DNA of 64,000 nt from an uncultured Flavobacteriaceae bacterium (GTDB lineage Bacteria; Bacteroidota; Bacteroidia; Flavobacteriales; Flavobacteriaceae): assembly GCA_943787295.1 (NCBI GenBank), contig CALSLW010000001.1, forward strand, positions 887,501-951,500, read 5' to 3'. Each line of letters starts with the position of its first letter. Within the stretch, counting starts at the first letter, position 1. The notes below the pieces were generated by a model. That model saw only the letters and a list, made by a program, of their open reading frames with translations. It searched no databases and had not been told where the DNA came from. Shown one piece after another: positions 36,859 to 46,783 of this stretch. The translations under genes and the position numbers were made by a program.

Positions 36859-37836
36859 TTATTTGTACATCACTTTTTTTACAGCTTTAATGACATCTTC
36901 ACTATTAGGAAGCCATTCTTCTAAAAGAACTGGTGAGAATGGAGCAGGTGTATCTGCAGTATTGATTTTCTCAATTGGCGCGTCTAAATAATCAAAAAGT
37001 TGACTTTGTACTTGGTAGGTTATCTCTGTGGCCACGTTACCAAATGGCCAAGCTTCTTCAAGAATCACTAAACGGTTTGTTTTCTTTACCGACTCCATAA
37101 TGGCATCGTGATCCATAGGACGCACTGTACGTAAATCAATCACTTCACACTCAATTCCTTCTTTAGCTAGTATATCTGCAGCTTTGTAAGCTTCTTTGAT
37201 GATTTTACCAAATGAAACAATAGTTACGTCAGTTCCTTTTCGTTTGATGTCTGCTACACCAATGGGTAAGATATATTCATCTTCTGGCACTTCTCCCTTA
37301 TCGCCATACATTTGTTCAGACTCCATAAAGATTACAGGATCTTCGTCACGAATGGCTGCTTTTAACAAGCCTTTGGCATCATAAGGATTAGAAGGCACTA
37401 TAACTTTAAGTCCAGGACAGTTTGCATACCAGCTCTCAAAAGCTTGAGAGTGGGTAGCGGCTAATTGGCCTGCAGAAGCTGTAGGGCCTCTAAAAACAAT
37501 TGGACATGGGAATTGCCCTCCAGACATCTGTCTTATCTTTGCAGCATTGTTGATGATTTGATCAATCCCTACTAAAGCAAAGTTAAAGGTCATAAACTCG
37601 ATAATAGGTCGATTTCCTGTCATAGTAGAACCCACACCGATACCGGCAAATCCTAACTCTGAAATAGGCGTATCGATCACTCGCTTTTCACCAAATTCGT
37701 CTAACATCCCTTTTGATGCTTTGTAAGCACCATTGTATTCTGCAACTTCTTCTCCCATGAGATAGATACTTTCGTCTCTTCTCATTTCTTCTGTCATTGC
37801 TTGAGCAATTGCTTCTCTAAACTGTATTGTTTTCAT
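36859..37836 (-). CDS. pdhB: Pyruvate dehydrogenase E1 component, beta subunit
   Basis: A 325-residue E1-beta subunit: MTEEMRRDESIYLMGEEVAEYNGAYKASKGM (conserved thiamine-contact Glu), DTPISELGFAGIGVG, PIVFRGP, HSQAFESWYANCPGLKVIVPSNPYDAKGLL, and the C-terminal EEAWPFGNVATEI. It partners the E1-alpha subunit (not in window) to decarboxylate pyruvate. Upstream, TAAATTTG on the minus strand (37863-37856) is a likely -7 element. Confidence 0.93.
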   Translation of the reverse strand: MKTIQFREAIAQAMTEEMRRDESIYLMGEEVAEYNGAYKASKGMLDEFGEKRVIDTPISELGFAGIGVGSTMTGNRPIIEFMTFNFALVGIDQIINNAAKIRQMSGGQFPCPIVFRGPTASAGQLAATHSQAFESWYANCPGLKVIVPSNPYDAKGLLKAAIRDEDPVIFMESEQMYGDKGEVPEDEYILPIGVADIKRKGTDVTIVSFGKIIKEAYKAADILAKEGIECEVIDLRTVRPMDHDAIMESVKKTNRLVILEEAWPFGNVATEITYQVQSQLFDYLDAPIEKINTADTPAPFSPVLLEEWLPNSEDVIKAVKKVMYK

Positions 37837-37981
37837 GCAAATTCTAATATGTTCGCAAATTTAAGATTTTAGAAGCATATGAGTTTAATTTATATCATAT
37901 AATTCGCTGGGTTTTTTAGGAAGAAAAAGAAAGTCTTTCTGCGAAATTCGTTTTCTTTGCAAATAGAATGTCAAGCTAACT

Positions 37982-38608
37982 ATGGTTCTAGTTGAATTAG
38001 TAATTAAAGGAATATCTTATAGTCAAGCACAAAGTGGTGCTTATGCCCTAATTTTAAAAGAGGTGGAAGGAAATAGAAACCTCCCGGTTATCATAGGCGC
38101 ATTTGAAGCCCAATCCATCGCTATAGGTCTTGAAAAAGAAATTAATCCTCCCCGCCCTATCACCCATGATTTAATGGCACAGTGCTTTGAGCGCTATAAA
38201 ATTGTGGTCAAGCAAATCATCATTCACAAATTAGTAGATGGTGTGTTTTATTCTAGCCTAATTTGCGAAAGAGATGAAATAGAAGAAATAATTGACGCCC
38301 GAACCTCTGACGCTGTATCACTTGCAATTCGCTTTCATGCGCCCATTTTTACTTATGAAAACATCCTAGCAAAAGCAGGCTATACAGAAGGAAAGGGAGA
38401 GAATAAGGGAACTGGAAAAACAGATGAAGATTGGATCAAAAACTTTATCCAAGAGCAGAATCCTCAAAAAAGTATGATCAATGATTTGCCTAAGGTCGAA
38501 ACAAATGAGTTAAAGAAACTACTGGCCTCTTTAGTGAAAAAAGAAGATTATGAAGCTGCCGCTAAAGTAAGAGATGAACTCAGTAAACGCGGTGAACTAG
38601 ACGAATAA
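37982..38608 (+). CDS. Bifunctional nuclease family protein (DUF151) with UVR motif
   Basis: A 208-residue protein. Residues 1-130 match the DUF151/bifunctional nuclease domain (LVELVIKGISYSQAQSGAYALILKE, LPVIIGAFEAQSIAIGLE, RPITHDLM, DARTSDAVSLAIRF). The last 40 residues form a UvrB/UvrC-type helical hairpin (ELKKLLASLVKKEDYEAAAKVRDEL). It may bind or process nucleic acid; the function in bacteria is not settled. Located before thyA. Confidence 0.88.
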   Translation: MVLVELVIKGISYSQAQSGAYALILKEVEGNRNLPVIIGAFEAQSIAIGLEKEINPPRPITHDLMAQCFERYKIVVKQIIIHKLVDGVFYSSLICERDEIEEIIDARTSDAVSLAIRFHAPIFTYENILAKAGYTEGKGENKGTGKTDEDWIKNFIQEQNPQKSMINDLPKVETNELKKLLASLVKKEDYEAAAKVRDELSKRGELDE

Positions 38609-38658
38609 TAGAGTTTATTAACCACATTTTTGAATAACTATTTTGTTTTGCTTTCTTT

Positions 38659-38684
38659 TTGGAAAGCGGAAGTAATTATTTTTG
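38659..38684 (+). promoter_or_regulatory. Probable thyA promoter
   Basis: TTG 38659-38661, 15 bp, TATTTTTG 38677-38684; ATG at 38701. The -33 element is inside a small hairpin (GCTTTC/GAAAGC at 38650-38667) that may end the upstream transcript. Confidence 0.55.
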
Positions 38685-38700
38685 AAACAAACAGTCCACA

Positions 38701-39525
38701 ATGCAACAGTATCTCGACCTTATTCGACACATAAAAGCGAACGGTATTACAAAAACAGATCGCACGGGTACAGGTACCCAAAGTGTCTTTGGTTACCAAA
38801 TGCGCTTTGATTTATCAAAGGGATTTCCCATGGTGACAACTAAAAAACTGCACCTAAAATCTATCATTCACGAGCTATTATGGTTTTTAAAAGGAGATAC
38901 TAATATTGCTTACTTAAAAGAAAATGGGGTAAGAATCTGGAACGAATGGGCAGATGAAGAAGGCAACTTGGGACCAGTTTATGGACACCAGTGGCGCAAC
39001 TGGAATAGTGAAGGTTTAGATCAAATCAAAGAAGTGATCGATACCATTAAAACAAATCCCGACAGTCGTCGTATGCTTGTTTCTGCATGGAACCCTAGTG
39101 TTTTACCAGATACCAGTGTAAGCTTTGCCGAAAATGTTGCGAATAACAAGGCGGCACTCCCCCCCTGCCATGCTTTCTTTCAATTTTATGTGGCAGATGG
39201 TAAATTATCCTGCCAACTCTATCAACGCAGTGCAGATGTGTTTTTAGGCGTGCCTTTCAATATTGCCTCTTATGCTTTATTGACGATTATGATGGCACAA
39301 GTTTGTGATTTAGAAGCGGGAGATTTCGTTCATACCCTTGGCGACGCACATATTTATTCTAATCACAAAGAGCAGATTGAATTACAATTAAGCCGAACCC
39401 CAAAATCACTGCCTACCATGAAAATGAATCCGGAGATTAAAGATCTTTTTGCTTTCACTTATGATGATTTTGAACTAATCGATTATGATCCGCACCCTCT
39501 TATTAAGGGAAGTGTTGCTATTTAA
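38701..39525 (+). CDS. thyA: Thymidylate synthase
   Basis: A 274-residue ThyA making dTMP from dUMP and methylene-THF. Catalytic Cys156 in [56 protein letters not shown] and GDAHIYSNH are all conserved. It is followed by a convergent gene overlapping 4 bp; folA, which recycles its dihydrofolate product, lies 1.2 kb away. Confidence 0.97.
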   Translation: MQQYLDLIRHIKANGITKTDRTGTGTQSVFGYQMRFDLSKGFPMVTTKKLHLKSIIHELLWFLKGDTNIAYLKENGVRIWNEWADEEGNLGPVYGHQWRNWNSEGLDQIKEVIDTIKTNPDSRRMLVSAWNPSVLPDTSVSFAENVANNKAALPPCHAFFQFYVADGKLSCQLYQRSADVFLGVPFNIASYALLTIMMAQVCDLEAGDFVHTLGDAHIYSNHKEQIELQLSRTPKSLPTMKMNPEIKDLFAFTYDDFELIDYDPHPLIKGSVAI

Positions 39526-40556
39526 AGCAGTGCATCGATTATTTTAAAGAAAGTAGTGATATCCTCTTGAGTGTTGTAATGATGTACAGCAACCCTCACT
39601 CCTTCACCTCTTTTAATGCAACGCACATTTTTTTCAAGTAAACCACGATAAACAAACTCATTTATTTGAAGATTGTAGATAGAAGAATGCAAAGATCTTT
39701 GGGCAATTTCTTCAGATAAAAGTCCCCGGTTTTTTAATTCCTCAAACATCCTTGTTGACAGCTGCTTTTTATACTGGATTAACTTTGGAAAATCTGCCGC
39801 TATAATTTGCTTTAAAGAAAAGACTAAACTCCCTACAGATTTGACAGAAAGCTGTCCCCGGTCATAGGTCGCGGCAAGTTTTTCTTCTGAAATATTTAAA
39901 TGGGAAAGCAAACTGGGTTTTAACATTGCATAGCCAGTTCCATGACCTGCAAGAAGCCATTTATAGGTACTCCCAAAGATAGCATCGACAGGGCTTTCGC
40001 GAAGCGAAAAAACCTCAGCACCAAGAAATTGCGTCCCATCAATCAAGATAATAAGTGACGGAAAAGCTTTTTTTATTCTCGATAAAGCATCAAAATCAAA
40101 ATACAAGCCAGAGGTATATTGAACCGCACTTAAGGTCAAAACAGCGTAAGAATTATTATGTAGCTCTTCCCAAACCGCCTCTTCAACAGATGCAGAAACA
40201 GGAAGTTTTTTTGAGGTAAAACCTAAATCATCAACAATCCCAGTAAGCGAAGGATATTCATCCTCTAACACTAGAAAATGATGGTCCCGCGGGAGATGTA
40301 TCAAGAAGTTTTGAAAAGCCGAAGAAAAATTTGCCGTAATAAATGTCGTTGCCTTTTCTGCCCCAGCAAACTGCGCTAAAGTAGTTTCTGCCTCTTCAAA
40401 ATACTTTTTTTCTGTGATGGTTTTATACGTATCACCGTTTTCTAAATAGGTAAGATCGTCCTTAGCGCGCCACTTTGATAATGAGGAAGAAAGTGGTGCA
40501 GTATAAGCCGTATTGAAATACAGACAACTTTCTAAAACGGGAAAATGATCGCGCAT
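39522..40556 (-). CDS. Class V aminotransferase-fold PLP enzyme
   Basis: A 344-residue protein of the NifS/class V type. [11 protein letters not shown] resembles the N-terminal NxAxxxP region; [12 protein letters not shown] carries the PLP Asp (ID..Q) and [16 protein letters not shown] the probable PLP Lys (YKW). [13 protein letters not shown] is the typical C-terminal end. No active-site Cys of desulfurases is seen, so an amino acid lyase or aminotransferase is more likely. Substrate unknown. Confidence 0.82.
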   Translation of the reverse strand: MRDHFPVLESCLYFNTAYTAPLSSSLSKWRAKDDLTYLENGDTYKTITEKKYFEEAETTLAQFAGAEKATTFITANFSSAFQNFLIHLPRDHHFLVLEDEYPSLTGIVDDLGFTSKKLPVSASVEEAVWEELHNNSYAVLTLSAVQYTSGLYFDFDALSRIKKAFPSLIILIDGTQFLGAEVFSLRESPVDAIFGSTYKWLLAGHGTGYAMLKPSLLSHLNISEEKLAATYDRGQLSVKSVGSLVFSLKQIIAADFPKLIQYKKQLSTRMFEELKNRGLLSEEIAQRSLHSSIYNLQINEFVYRGLLEKNVRCIKRGEGVRVAVHHYNTQEDITTFFKIIDALL

Positions 40557-40616
40557 ATTTTGTTTTAACTAAATGTACATGTTTTTCATTAAAATAAGTT
40601 TTTAGAAAAAGTGTTT

Positions 40617-40643
40617 TTGATAGAATAATTACCTTTATTTTTG
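40617..40643 (+). promoter_or_regulatory. Promoter of folA
   Basis: TTG at 40617-40619, 16 bp, TATTTTTG at 40636-40643. This gives a leader of about 100 nt before the chosen folA start, longer than usual in this window. Confidence 0.6.
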
Positions 40644-40748
40644 CCCTTACATAACGATATTTATACCTTGACTCCGCAGATTATAAAACAAAAAAATGAA
40701 GGGCTTCTTTATGAAAAAGAAGAAGAAATTCTACAAGAAACGATACCC

Positions 40749-41246
40749 ATGGCAAAAACCCCTTTACTCACAATGATCGCTGCTGCTGCAGAAAACAATG
40801 CCTTAGGGAAAGACAATGATTTAATCTGGCATATTTCTGATGACCTAAAGCGCTTTAAGCGATTGACTTCTGGACATGCTATTATCATGGGGCGAAAAAC
40901 TTTTGAGTCAATGCCTAAAGCATTGCCCAATCGCACCAACATTGTTTTGACCAATAAAAGAGACTATCAACCAGAGGGAGCTACAGTGGTACACAGCATA
41001 GAAGATGCTCTGGCCTTAGTGAAAGAAGACCCTCAACCCTTTATCATTGGAGGAGGAGAAATTTATCGCCTTTTTATGCCCTACTGTGACCGTATCGAGT
41101 TAACAAGGGTCCACCACAATTTTGAGGCAGATGTGTTTTTTCCAGAGATTGATCTAAATCAATGGAAAGAAATCGCTCGTGAAGAAATCAAAGCTAGCGA
41201 AGAACAAGCCTACAACTATTCTTACATAACATTCGAAAAAAAATAA
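40749..41246 (+). CDS. folA: Dihydrofolate reductase
   Basis: A 165-residue DHFR. MIAAAAENNALGKDNDLIWHISDDLKRFKRLT holds the substrate-binding and Met20-loop region, GHAIIMGRKTFESMPKALPNR the NADPH-binding motif and FIIGGGEIYRLF the Gly-Gly cofactor loop. The start at 40749 (MAKTPLLT) is chosen over an upstream in-frame TTG that overlaps the -7 element; ATG 40773 is an alternative. It is followed 2 bp later by fabD. Confidence 0.93.
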   Translation: MAKTPLLTMIAAAAENNALGKDNDLIWHISDDLKRFKRLTSGHAIIMGRKTFESMPKALPNRTNIVLTNKRDYQPEGATVVHSIEDALALVKEDPQPFIIGGGEIYRLFMPYCDRIELTRVHHNFEADVFFPEIDLNQWKEIAREEIKASEEQAYNYSYITFEKK

Positions 41247-41248
41247 GC

Positions 41249-42133
41249 ATGCAAGTTTATATATTTCCAGGACAAGGCGCTCAATTTCCAGGGATGGGGA
41301 AAGAGCTTTACGAGGCATCAGATGTTGCCAAAGAACGTTTTGAACAAGCGAACAAAATCCTAGGCTTTAACATCAAAGATATCATGTTTGGCGAGGATGC
41401 CGAAGCCTTAAAACAAACACAAGTTACCCAACCCGCTATTTTCTTACACTCTGTTATTCTTAGTGAATTGATGGGCGATGGCTTTCAGCCAAAAGCTGTT
41501 GCGGGGCACTCTTTAGGAGAATTTTCGGCCTTAGTAGCTGCAAAAGCCTTATCCTTTGAAGACGGCTTGAAATTAGTTCATCAACGTGCACTTGCGATGC
41601 AAGAAGCCTGTGACGAAATCCCTGGAACAATGGCAGCTGTACTAGGTTTAGAAGATCAAGTCATTGAAGATATTTGTGCAAAAACCGAAGGAATTGTCGT
41701 GGCAGCAAACTACAACTGCCCTGGACAATTGGTTATCTCTGGAGAAAAAAGCGCCATTGAAAGTGCTTGTGAAGCACTAAAAGAAGCTGGTGCAAGACGC
41801 GCTTTACCTCTACCCGTTGGGGGAGCATTCCACTCTCCATTAATGGAACCTGCAAAAACTAAATTAGCCGCTGCAATCGAAGCAACAAACATTGTTTCGC
41901 CTATTTGCCCTGTCTATCAAAATGTTGTTGCAAAAGGAATAACAGACGCCACAGAAATCAAAACTAATTTAATCGCACAGCTAACTGCTCCCGTTAAATG
42001 GACACAAAGTGTTCAACAACTTTTAGCAGATGGAGCAACTCACTTTACAGAAGTTGGCCCAGGAAAGGTACTACAGGGGCTGGTTAAAAAAATCGACCGT
42101 TCTGCAGAAACAAATTCTGGAACGATCGATTAA
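41249..42133 (+). CDS. fabD: Malonyl CoA-acyl carrier protein transacylase
   Basis: A 294-residue FabD that loads malonate on ACP for fatty acid synthesis. FPGQGAQFPGMGKELYE, nucleophile Ser88 in GHSLGEFSAL, Arg in LVHQRALAMQEA, and catalytic His in PVGGAFHSPLM are present. Probably co-transcribed with folA. Confidence 0.96.
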   Translation: MQVYIFPGQGAQFPGMGKELYEASDVAKERFEQANKILGFNIKDIMFGEDAEALKQTQVTQPAIFLHSVILSELMGDGFQPKAVAGHSLGEFSALVAAKALSFEDGLKLVHQRALAMQEACDEIPGTMAAVLGLEDQVIEDICAKTEGIVVAANYNCPGQLVISGEKSAIESACEALKEAGARRALPLPVGGAFHSPLMEPAKTKLAAAIEATNIVSPICPVYQNVVAKGITDATEIKTNLIAQLTAPVKWTQSVQQLLADGATHFTEVGPGKVLQGLVKKIDRSAETNSGTID

Positions 42134-42152
42134 TTTACTTGTAGTGCTATAA

Positions 42153-43427
42153 TTACTGCTTGTAAATTTTCCCGTTTTTCATCACAAAAGTGATGTTTTC
42201 AAGTGTGGAAATCTCTTCTAATGCATTTTCGTTAGAAGCGACAATATCTGCATAAAATCCAACTGCAATTTGACCTAGTGTCTCTTCTTCGTCTAAAAGC
42301 ATCGCATTGACAATTGTTGCAGCTTGTAATGCTTCGCTAGCTGGCATACCGACTTCTGTCATAAAGCCAAATTCTTTTGCATTATCACCATGTGGCGACA
42401 CCCCAGAATCTGTCCCAAAAGCGATGGGCACTCCCATCTTATAGGCATTTGCAAATGTTTTCTGGATTTGAGCTCCAATCGCAATCGCTTTAGGAACTAT
42501 AATCGCTGGATAAAAACCCGGTATTTTTGCTTTCTCTGCGACATATTTCCCAGCGCTTATGGTAGGAACCAAATAAGCTTGTTTTTCTATCATTAACTTC
42601 ATGGTGGGTGCTTTAATCAAAGTCCCATGCTCGATTGTTTTCACACCATTGGCTACCGCGCGATACATGCCTTCATCTCCATGTGCATGAGCGGCTACTT
42701 TCATGCCATAATCTTTTGCTGTACTGGTTATCGCACGAATTTCTTCTTCGGTGAATTGAGGGTTTTGTCCGCTTTTTGCAACGCTTAGCACTCCTCCTGT
42801 TGCGGTTATTTTAATCCAATCTGCCCCATTTTTATAGCGCTGTCTCACTGCTTTTCTTGCATCTGCAGGAGAATTAACTACGCCTTCTTTAGGCCCAGGG
42901 TCCCCTTGAAGCGCCGCACTATTCCCGTTTGTAGGATCGCCATGTCCCCCAGTAGAAGAGATGGTTTTCCCAGCGGTGTAAACGCGGGGCCCAGGAACTT
43001 TGCCAGCAGCAATCGCATTGCGCAAAGCGATATTCACACCAGATCCTCCTAAATCGCGAACAGCAGTAAATCCTGCCTGTAAAGTTCGGTGTGCAAATCT
43101 AGCGGCGTCAAAGGCAACATCGGCGTCGTTTAGTCGATAGCGATCTAGATAACGAGACGGACTGCTTTCACTTTCAATATGAACGTGCATGTCAATAAAC
43201 CCAGGATAGACTGTTTTATCTTTTAGGTCAACAGCTACTGCCCCTTCTTCTGGGGTTATATAGCCATTGAGTATTTTATTGATTTTTTCACCTTCAACGA
43301 CAATCGTCAATTCTTTTTTGATTTTCCCTGACTTACTGTCAAACACACTTCCGCAGTGTAAATAGGTTTTCTGTGCAATTAATCCAGTCGAAAAAAGGAC
43401 GCAACAAAGGACTAATATTTTTTTCAT
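42153..43427 (-). CDS. Exported metal-dependent amidohydrolase
   Basis: A 424-residue protein with a signal peptide (MKKILVLCCVLFSTGLIAQ). The amidohydrolase metal site is visible as YPGFIDMHVHIE (HxH), then a Lys in ADWIKITATGGV, KVAAHAHGDEGM and TIEHGT for the next His residues, and the terminal Asp in IAFGTDSGVSPHG. Resembles Xaa-Pro dipeptidase/carboxypeptidase-like imidazolonepropionase relatives. Likely a periplasmic or secreted peptidase-type hydrolase; substrate unknown. Confidence 0.88.
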   Translation of the reverse strand: MKKILVLCCVLFSTGLIAQKTYLHCGSVFDSKSGKIKKELTIVVEGEKINKILNGYITPEEGAVAVDLKDKTVYPGFIDMHVHIESESSPSRYLDRYRLNDADVAFDAARFAHRTLQAGFTAVRDLGGSGVNIALRNAIAAGKVPGPRVYTAGKTISSTGGHGDPTNGNSAALQGDPGPKEGVVNSPADARKAVRQRYKNGADWIKITATGGVLSVAKSGQNPQFTEEEIRAITSTAKDYGMKVAAHAHGDEGMYRAVANGVKTIEHGTLIKAPTMKLMIEKQAYLVPTISAGKYVAEKAKIPGFYPAIIVPKAIAIGAQIQKTFANAYKMGVPIAFGTDSGVSPHGDNAKEFGFMTEVGMPASEALQAATIVNAMLLDEEETLGQIAVGFYADIVASNENALEEISTLENITFVMKNGKIYKQ

Positions 43428-43495
43428 AATTGTAAAATTTTTGAGTCAAGGTAGTGTTTTTCTAATGTACTTTTACGCGCAAAATAAAAACAGTC

Positions 43496-44311
43496 TTGAA
43501 ACGAAAAATCATTTGGCTTTTTGCCTACATATTTCCTAATTTCTTTGTGGATAAAGCATTTGCTTATTTAGTCAGTCCAATGCAATTCAAAATAAGACCC
43601 CATGAAAAAGATATTTTAAGTAAGGCCGAAAAAAGTCGATTGATGTTTAATGACTTTGAAATCCAAATGTATCAATGGGGAAAGGGTAAAAAAAAGATTT
43701 TACTGGTACATGGATGGGAAGGAAATGCAGGGAATTTTGCCTATATCATAGAACGGTTACTTCAAGAGGACTACACCATTATTGCCTTTGATGGTCCCTC
43801 GCATGGAGCGAGTAGCAAAGGAAAAACAAGTTCATTTGAATTTACAGAATTAGTCGCTACTTTGATTCAAAAACATGAGCCCTCTCAATTAATAAGTCAC
43901 TCTTTTGGAAGCGTAGCTTCTATCATCGCGCTGGGGAAAAATCCCGCCTTAAAAATTGAACGCTACGTCGGTATTACAGTGCCCAATAAATTTAGAGAGC
44001 GCTTAGAAGAAATTGCCAACTATCTAGGACTACCTTATATCGTTGTTAGTCGTTTAATCACAAAGATTGAGTCTGAACACGATATTAAAGTGGATGAAAT
44101 TAATGTCGAGGATTACGCACAAAAATCTTCAGTAGAGAAAGCGCTTCTATTACACGATGTCAACGACCGTGTCCTTCCGGTAGAAAAATCCCGAGAAGTG
44201 GCAAATAAATGGCCTGCCGCTAGACTTGTTGAAATCACTGGAACTGGACACTATAAAATATTAGGTACCCAAAAGGTACTAAATGAGATTGTGACTTTTC
44301 TTTGCCACTAG
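43496..44311 (+). CDS. Alpha/beta hydrolase
   Basis: A 271-residue hydrolase starting with TTG. ILLVHGWEGNAGNFAYI holds the oxyanion HG motif, IAFDGPSHGAS follows, and the nucleophile elbow is LISHSFGSVAS (SHSFGS: Ser in the G/SxSxG position). Acid and base are in LLLHDVNDRVLPVE and ITGTGHYKIL. No further specificity can be read. Confidence 0.85.
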   Translation: MKRKIIWLFAYIFPNFFVDKAFAYLVSPMQFKIRPHEKDILSKAEKSRLMFNDFEIQMYQWGKGKKKILLVHGWEGNAGNFAYIIERLLQEDYTIIAFDGPSHGASSKGKTSSFEFTELVATLIQKHEPSQLISHSFGSVASIIALGKNPALKIERYVGITVPNKFRERLEEIANYLGLPYIVVSRLITKIESEHDIKVDEINVEDYAQKSSVEKALLLHDVNDRVLPVEKSREVANKWPAARLVEITGTGHYKILGTQKVLNEIVTFLCH

Positions 44312-45438
44312 CCTAAATAAGCTAATATCTTACTAGCGACATGTTCAATTTGATCCACACTTAACTCTGAGTGCATAGGCAAAGAAATCACTTCTTTCAC
44401 CAACTGATTTGTTACAGGGAAGTCTTCTTCAGAGACCGCAGGATCTATATAGGCTTTTTGACGGTGTAAAGGCACAGGGTAGTACACTCCGCAAGGAATA
44501 TCATTTTCGTTAAGGTATTTAACTAATCCGTCGCGATCGTGATTGATAATGCGTAAAGTATATTGATGAAAAACATGCGAAGAACACGCTGCTTCTCTAT
44601 AAGGTGTAATAATATTAGGATGATCTTGAAGTAAAGCGGTGTAGCGAATCGCTGCTTCTTTTCTTCTTTCGTTGTAATAGTCAAGGTACTTCAATTTGAC
44701 ATTTAAGATTGCCGCTTGCATGGCATCTAAACGCGAGTTTACCCCTACAACATCGTGGTAATAACGCTCGTACATACCGTGATTTACAATTCCTCTAATG
44801 TAGTGAGCGAGGTCATCATCATTTGTGAAAATGGCCCCTCCATCACCATAAGCCCCTAAGTTTTTTGATGGAAAAAAAGAAGTTGCTGCAACATGGCTCA
44901 ATCCACCTGTTTTTACTTTTCGACCATCTTTATAGGTGTAGGTTGCACCTATTCCTTGCGCATTGTCTTCGACCACAAAAAGGTTGTGCTTTTCTGCAAT
45001 GGTGTTTATGGTTTCCATATCTGCTGTTTGCCCAAATAAATGGACCGGAATAATGGCTTTTGTCTTTGGTGTGATGGCCGCTTCTACAGCTTTGGGATCA
45101 ATATTAAAGGTCTTTGGATCCACATCAACTAAAACGGGCTTTAAGCGCAATAGAGAGATTACCTCAACAGTTGCTGCAAAAGTAAAATCTGTGGTAATAA
45201 TTTCGTCCCCCGGTTCAAGTTTTAACCCCATCAAGGCAATTTGAAGAGCATCTGTTCCATTGGCACAAGGAATCACGTGTTTAACGCCGAGATATTCTTC
45301 TAGATTTGCTTGAAATTCTTTTACAGCTGGACCGTTAATAAAGGCTGTGCTTTCAATTACTTCATCCAAAGCAGCTTTTACTTCAGCTGCAATGAATGTA
45401 TACTGACCTTTAAGGTCAACCATACGGATGGGTTCCAT
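44308..45438 (-). CDS. DegT/DnrJ/EryC1/StrS-type sugar aminotransferase
   Basis: A 376-residue PLP aminotransferase for nucleotide-keto-sugars. MVDLKGQYTFIAAEVKAALDEVI, HVIPCANGTDALQIALMGL, VPVHLFGQTADM, VEDNAQGIGA and SFFPSKNLGAYGDGGA (PLP Lys in PSKN) are the family motifs. MEPIRMVD (45438) is chosen as start since the frame upstream has no conserved sequence; TAACTTTG (45460-45453, minus strand) is a likely -7 element. Together with the neighbouring Stealth genes it suggests surface polysaccharide synthesis. Confidence 0.9.
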   Translation of the reverse strand: MEPIRMVDLKGQYTFIAAEVKAALDEVIESTAFINGPAVKEFQANLEEYLGVKHVIPCANGTDALQIALMGLKLEPGDEIITTDFTFAATVEVISLLRLKPVLVDVDPKTFNIDPKAVEAAITPKTKAIIPVHLFGQTADMETINTIAEKHNLFVVEDNAQGIGATYTYKDGRKVKTGGLSHVAATSFFPSKNLGAYGDGGAIFTNDDDLAHYIRGIVNHGMYERYYHDVVGVNSRLDAMQAAILNVKLKYLDYYNERRKEAAIRYTALLQDHPNIITPYREAACSSHVFHQYTLRIINHDRDGLVKYLNENDIPCGVYYPVPLHRQKAYIDPAVSEEDFPVTNQLVKEVISLPMHSELSVDQIEHVASKILAYLG

Positions 45439-45767
45439 GAATACATTTTTGACAAAGTTAAAAAAAGAGAATTGCTTTTGAACTATCTTAAGTTGATGTA
45501 TTTTGATCAACAATTAAATGTGAAGTGCTTTTATTTTAGCAAGAAAAATTTAGAAGAAAGTGACTTAGCGATTGCTTAAATCTAAACAGTCATCTATCCC
45601 GCAGGCCAAATTATTACAGCAGAAAAAAACTAAAATTTAAAATCGCTTGAAAGCAATTTTATAAATTTGTCAACCTAAGCAGGAAAATCAAACTTGTTAA
45701 CAGACATCTCCATCTGTGAATATTTGATTATGATAAAAAACAAATGAAGAAATAAAAATGTTAGCAC
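45439..45767. other. Intergenic region between the DegT gene and the first Stealth gene
   Basis: AT-rich, without a credible gene. It holds the -7 element of the DegT gene at 45453-45460 (minus). No convincing plus-strand promoter with both elements was seen for the Stealth gene. Confidence 0.5.
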
Positions 45768-46761
45768 ATGGAAATTGATTTCGTAGTAACATGGGTTGAC
45801 ATGGATGACCCAAAATGGAAAGAGGAATTTTATAAGTATTCAGATAAAATTGACAATTCAGTAAATGAAAAATCTGAAGCTCGTTTTAGAGACTATGGCT
45901 TTTTAAAATACTGGTTCCGTGGTGTAGATTTATTTGCTCCTTGGGTAAGAAAAGTTCATTTTGTAACCTCTGGTCAAAAACCAGAATGGCTTAATATCGA
46001 CCATCCAAAGTTAAATATGGTGAGTCATAAAGATTATATCCCTGAAGAATACTTGCCTGTTTTTAATTCTAATTTAATTGAAATATACATGCACAAAATT
46101 CCTGATTTATCAGAGCAGTTTGTGTATTTCAACGATGATTTTTTTATCACAAATCACCTTAGCCCAACACGTTTTTTTGAGAATGGACTACCTAAAGACA
46201 TCGCAGCTTTTCGTAAAAACACAGGCATATCCCAATTCGAAAAAATGCTTAAAAACAACATCAGACTAATCAATAAACACTTTGATAAAAGAGAAGTTTT
46301 TAAGCGAGATGCATGGAAATGGTACGAGCCTTCTTATGGAAGTCGAGGCAGATTAAATTATTTATTAAAGTTTTACAATAAGTTTATCACCTTAAGAACA
46401 CCTCATAATGCTCAACCCTATTTAAAAAGCACTTTTGAAGATGTTTGGGCAAATTGCGAAGCAGAACTCACAGAAATGTCTCATCATCGATTTCGCAGCA
46501 ATGAAGATTACACACCAGAATTATTTAGAACCTGGCAAATCTGTAGCTCAAACTTTGTCCCTTTCAACACCTATGAAGGATGCTAAAATGTTTCCGCTAA
46601 TGATCAAGTCTAGAAAAGCCATAAAAGCTGTTCGAGAACAAACCTATTCTCTAGTTTGCTTAAACGATAATGTGCACATAAGAAACTATGAACAAACTAT
46701 GGAGAAAATAAAAAGTTCCTTTGAAGCAATTCTTCCAGAAAAATCCTCTTTTGAAATCTAA
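45768..46761 (+). pseudogene. Stealth-family sugar-phosphate transferase, frameshifted
   Basis: The first frame (45768-46586) encodes Stealth CR1 (IDFVVTWVDMDDPKW), CR2 (ARFRDYGFLKYWFRGVDLFAPWVRKVHFVTSGQKP, NSNLIEIYMHKIPDLSEQFVYFNDDFF) and CR3 (HHRFRSNEDYTPELFRTWQ). It stops at TAA 46584-46586, while CR4 (SLVCLNDN...ILPEKSSFE) continues in another frame to 46761. A single extra T in GATGCTAAAATG would explain it. The downstream part has an ATG at 46588, one base after the stop, so separate translation of 57 codons is possible. Stealth proteins transfer hexose-1-phosphate onto capsular or other surface glycans. A sequencing error, a decayed gene and recoding cannot be told apart here. Confidence 0.7.
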
Positions 46762-46783
46762 TCCAAAGGATCTATTTTCATTC

